Source: Phycisphaeraceae bacterium (GTDB taxonomy: Bacteria > Planctomycetota > Phycisphaerae > Phycisphaerales > Phycisphaeraceae). From it: 6,295 nt of DNA. The stretch covers positions 1-6,295 of the forward strand of contig JAJDCT010000390.1 of assembly GCA_029260695.1 (NCBI GenBank), written 5' to 3'. The position numbers and the translations under genes are program-made. Below are positions 4,690 to 6,295 of this stretch, piece after piece (positions within the stretch are counted from its first letter, which is position 1; the number at the start of each line of letters is the position of its first letter). The notes below the pieces were generated by a model. It did no database searches. It was not told the origin of the DNA and saw nothing but the letters and a program-made list of their open reading frames with translations.

Positions 4690-6295
4690 AAACTAGACAG
4701 ACCCATACCGTTGTAGGATTGGCTTTGCTGTGCGTCCTGGCGGTTTCGGTACAGGCCCGGGCGTCCGACGATACGGTTACGGTGTTCGATCGGTGGTATG
4801 TCTTAAAGATGTCCGGCGAGAACGCCGGGTATGTCCACGCGACCGAACGTCGCAAGGCCGGCAGGATCATCACGCAGACCGACATGAGGATCAGCATCAA
4901 GCGCGGTAATCAGGCGGTTACCATCGATCACCTGATGTGGTTTGTCGAGACCGAAGACGGCAAACCGATCGAAGCATCCAGCACACTCAAGCCCGGTGCG
5001 GTTGCCATTGTCAACCGGCTGAAATTTACCGACGCGGGGATCGAGAGGACCACCGGTCGGGGGCCCGGAGCGCGGACCGTCACCCTCCCGGCGATCGATC
5101 CTTCTTACCTCCCGCCCGCCGCCGCGCAGAGACAGATCGAAAAACAGATCAACAGTGGGGAAGAACACATCTCCGCCAAGCTGATAGACGCGAGTATGGG
5201 CGTGACGCTGATTGATGCGTCGATGAACATTGCCGGCCGGGAGAACATCGAGGTGTTCGGGAAGATCGTCCCGGCGGTGGTCTGGGACACGACGATCTCG
5301 AACATGCCCGGCGTGAAGGCGCGGGAATACGTCGACGAGCAGGGCCGGGCCATCAAGACATCGGTGCAAATCATGCCGGGGATGGATCTGGAAATGATCG
5401 CCGCCGACGAGCAACTCGCCAAGGCCGAGATAGACCCCCCGGAGGTGATGGCCAGGACTTTGATCCGCCCGGACAAGCCGATCGAGAATGCCCGCGGCCT
5501 CCGGCGTGCGATCTACCGGGTCTCGCTTGACGGGGGCGATGGGGTGGCTCTGCACCTGCCCCGCGCGGGGTATCAGCGTGTCGTGTACGACAACCGACTC
5601 GCCGCGGCGGTGGTGGTGGACATGGATAACCCGGTGAATGTGGTCGACGACCTCCCGGGCGATGCGCACCTCGAGCCATCCAACATGATCGACCACGAAA
5701 ACACCAAGGTCCGTGAGTTGTTGAGCCAGGCCCTGCCAGCGGACAAGTCAGGCATGTCGGCCTGGCAGCGGGCCAGCAAGCTGCGGGCGTTCGTCTACAA
5801 CTACATCGACGAGAAGGACCTTTCGGTCGGCCTGGCGTCGGCGGGGGAGGTCGCACTCACCGCGCAAGGCGACTGCACGGAGCACGCGGTGCTCCTGGCT
5901 GCGCTCCTTCGGGCCGAGGGTATCCCAAGCCGAACCGTCAGTGGGTTGATTTACGTCGATGAGTTCCTCGGCCAATCCGGGGTGTTCGGGTATCACATGT
6001 GGACCCAGGCATGGCTACCCGGCGAGGCGGTCGAATCCGTGGGTAATCCCGACTCTGAAACCACGGGCGGGGATGCGGGTGTAACCGGCTTGGATAATCT
6101 TCAGGCAGCTTCCGAGGGGACTACCTCTGCGGGCGGGGGTGCCTCCGGGGGCGGGGGTGCATCCGGGGGGCGGTGGGTTGATCTTGATGCGGTCCTTGAC
6201 GGGGTGGATTTTGATGCGTCACACATCCTGCTTTCGGTCTCGTCGATGCGGGACGGGCAGATGGTCAACGACATGATCGAGATGCTCCCGATGTT
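4686..6295 (+). CDS. Exported transglutaminase-like (papain-fold) protein, 3' end outside window
   Basis: The frame is open to the right edge (536 codons seen). Residues 1-26 are a signal peptide: KTRQTH, a hydrophobic core (VVGLALLCVLAVSV) and an A-R-A cleavage site. Residues 27 to about 340 are a beta-rich region starting WYVLKMSGENAGYVH, of a kind often found before transglutaminase domains in planctomycetes and proteobacteria. The transglutaminase-like core has the triad Cys397 in QGDCTEHAVLLAALLRAEGIP, His437 in GYHMWTQAWLPG and Asp499 in RWVDLDAVL, so it should be active. Bacterial members mostly act as peptidases or amide-transferring enzymes on envelope peptides; the substrate here is unknown. 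Residues 447-495 are an unusual low-complexity insertion between His and Asp. The start overlaps the previous stop as ATGA and has no well-placed ribosome binding site, which suggests translational coupling to the BshC-like gene. Family call is firm. Confidence 0.9.
   Translation, partial: MKTRQTHTVVGLALLCVLAVSVQARASDDTVTVFDRWYVLKMSGENAGYVHATERRKAGRIITQTDMRISIKRGNQAVTIDHLMWFVETEDGKPIEASSTLKPGAVAIVNRLKFTDAGIERTTGRGPGARTVTLPAIDPSYLPPAAAQRQIEKQINSGEEHISAKLIDASMGVTLIDASMNIAGRENIEVFGKIVPAVVWDTTISNMPGVKAREYVDEQGRAIKTSVQIMPGMDLEMIAADEQLAKAEIDPPEVMARTLIRPDKPIENARGLRRAIYRVSLDGGDGVALHLPRAGYQRVVYDNRLAAAVVVDMDNPVNVVDDLPGDAHLEPSNMIDHENTKVRELLSQALPADKSGMSAWQRASKLRAFVYNYIDEKDLSVGLASAGEVALTAQGDCTEHAVLLAALLRAEGIPSRTVSGLIYVDEFLGQSGVFGYHMWTQAWLPGEAVESVGNPDSETTGGDAGVTGLDNLQAASEGTTSAGGGASGGGGASGGRWVDLDAVLDGVDFDASHILLSVSSMRDGQMVNDMIEMLPM
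6132..6167 (+). repeat. Two 18-base tandem repeats encoding GGGASG
   Basis: Positions 6132-6149 and 6150-6167 are two direct copies of an 18-base unit that differ at one base (GCC versus GCA for Ala). A partial G-rich third copy follows at once. They encode GGGASGGGGASG inside the insertion of the transglutaminase domain. The length keeps the frame, and such G-runs are prone to slippage. Confidence 0.8.

Noticed and set aside
4803..5696. Long minus-strand open frame of 297 codons opposite the transglutaminase gene
   Set aside because: It is antisense to a gene with clear signal peptide and catalytic motifs, its product is rich in His, Arg, Val and Asp as expected from the complement of GC-rich codons, and it shows no family motif.

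Overview
The window looks like ordinary chromosome from a GC-rich planctomycete, most likely of the Phycisphaerae type. The best clue is a secreted protein that carries dockerin-like calcium loops and ends in a PEP-CTERM sorting tail (IPEPTALALLSLG, then FRRRQA). That combination is common in that group. The taxonomic call is inference from protein style and base composition, since no rRNA or tRNA is present. All genes lie on the plus strand and no stretch over 300 bases lacks a gene.

Layout from left to right: (1) the C-terminal part of an SGNH/GDSL hydrolase whose N-terminus lies off the left edge; (2) a 113-base gap with promoter-like sequence, then a 306-residue exported PEP-CTERM/dockerin-repeat protein; (3) rsmA (ksgA), the 16S rRNA dimethyladenosine transferase, whose reading frame is broken by an in-frame TAG directly before the conserved RFGQNFL motif; (4) a family 2 glycosyltransferase; (5) an uncharacterised 470-residue protein with distant resemblance to the bacillithiol enzyme BshC; (6) an exported transglutaminase-like protein that runs off the right edge.

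Genes 4, 5 and 6 are joined by two successive four-base ATGA overlaps, so they very probably form one translationally coupled operon. Its combined job is not clear from sequence: a cytoplasmic sugar transferase, an unknown cytoplasmic protein and an exported cysteine-protease-fold enzyme. A role at the cell envelope is a guess.

The observations most worth a second look are the amber codon inside otherwise intact rsmA, a roughly 49-residue Gly/Ser/Ala-rich insertion between the catalytic His and Asp of the transglutaminase domain, the BshC-like orphan in its coupled operon, and a possible sigma-54-type promoter in front of the PEP-CTERM gene. I saw no mobile element, CRISPR array, RNA gene or clear intrinsic terminator, and no convincing evidence of a wholly new multi-gene system.
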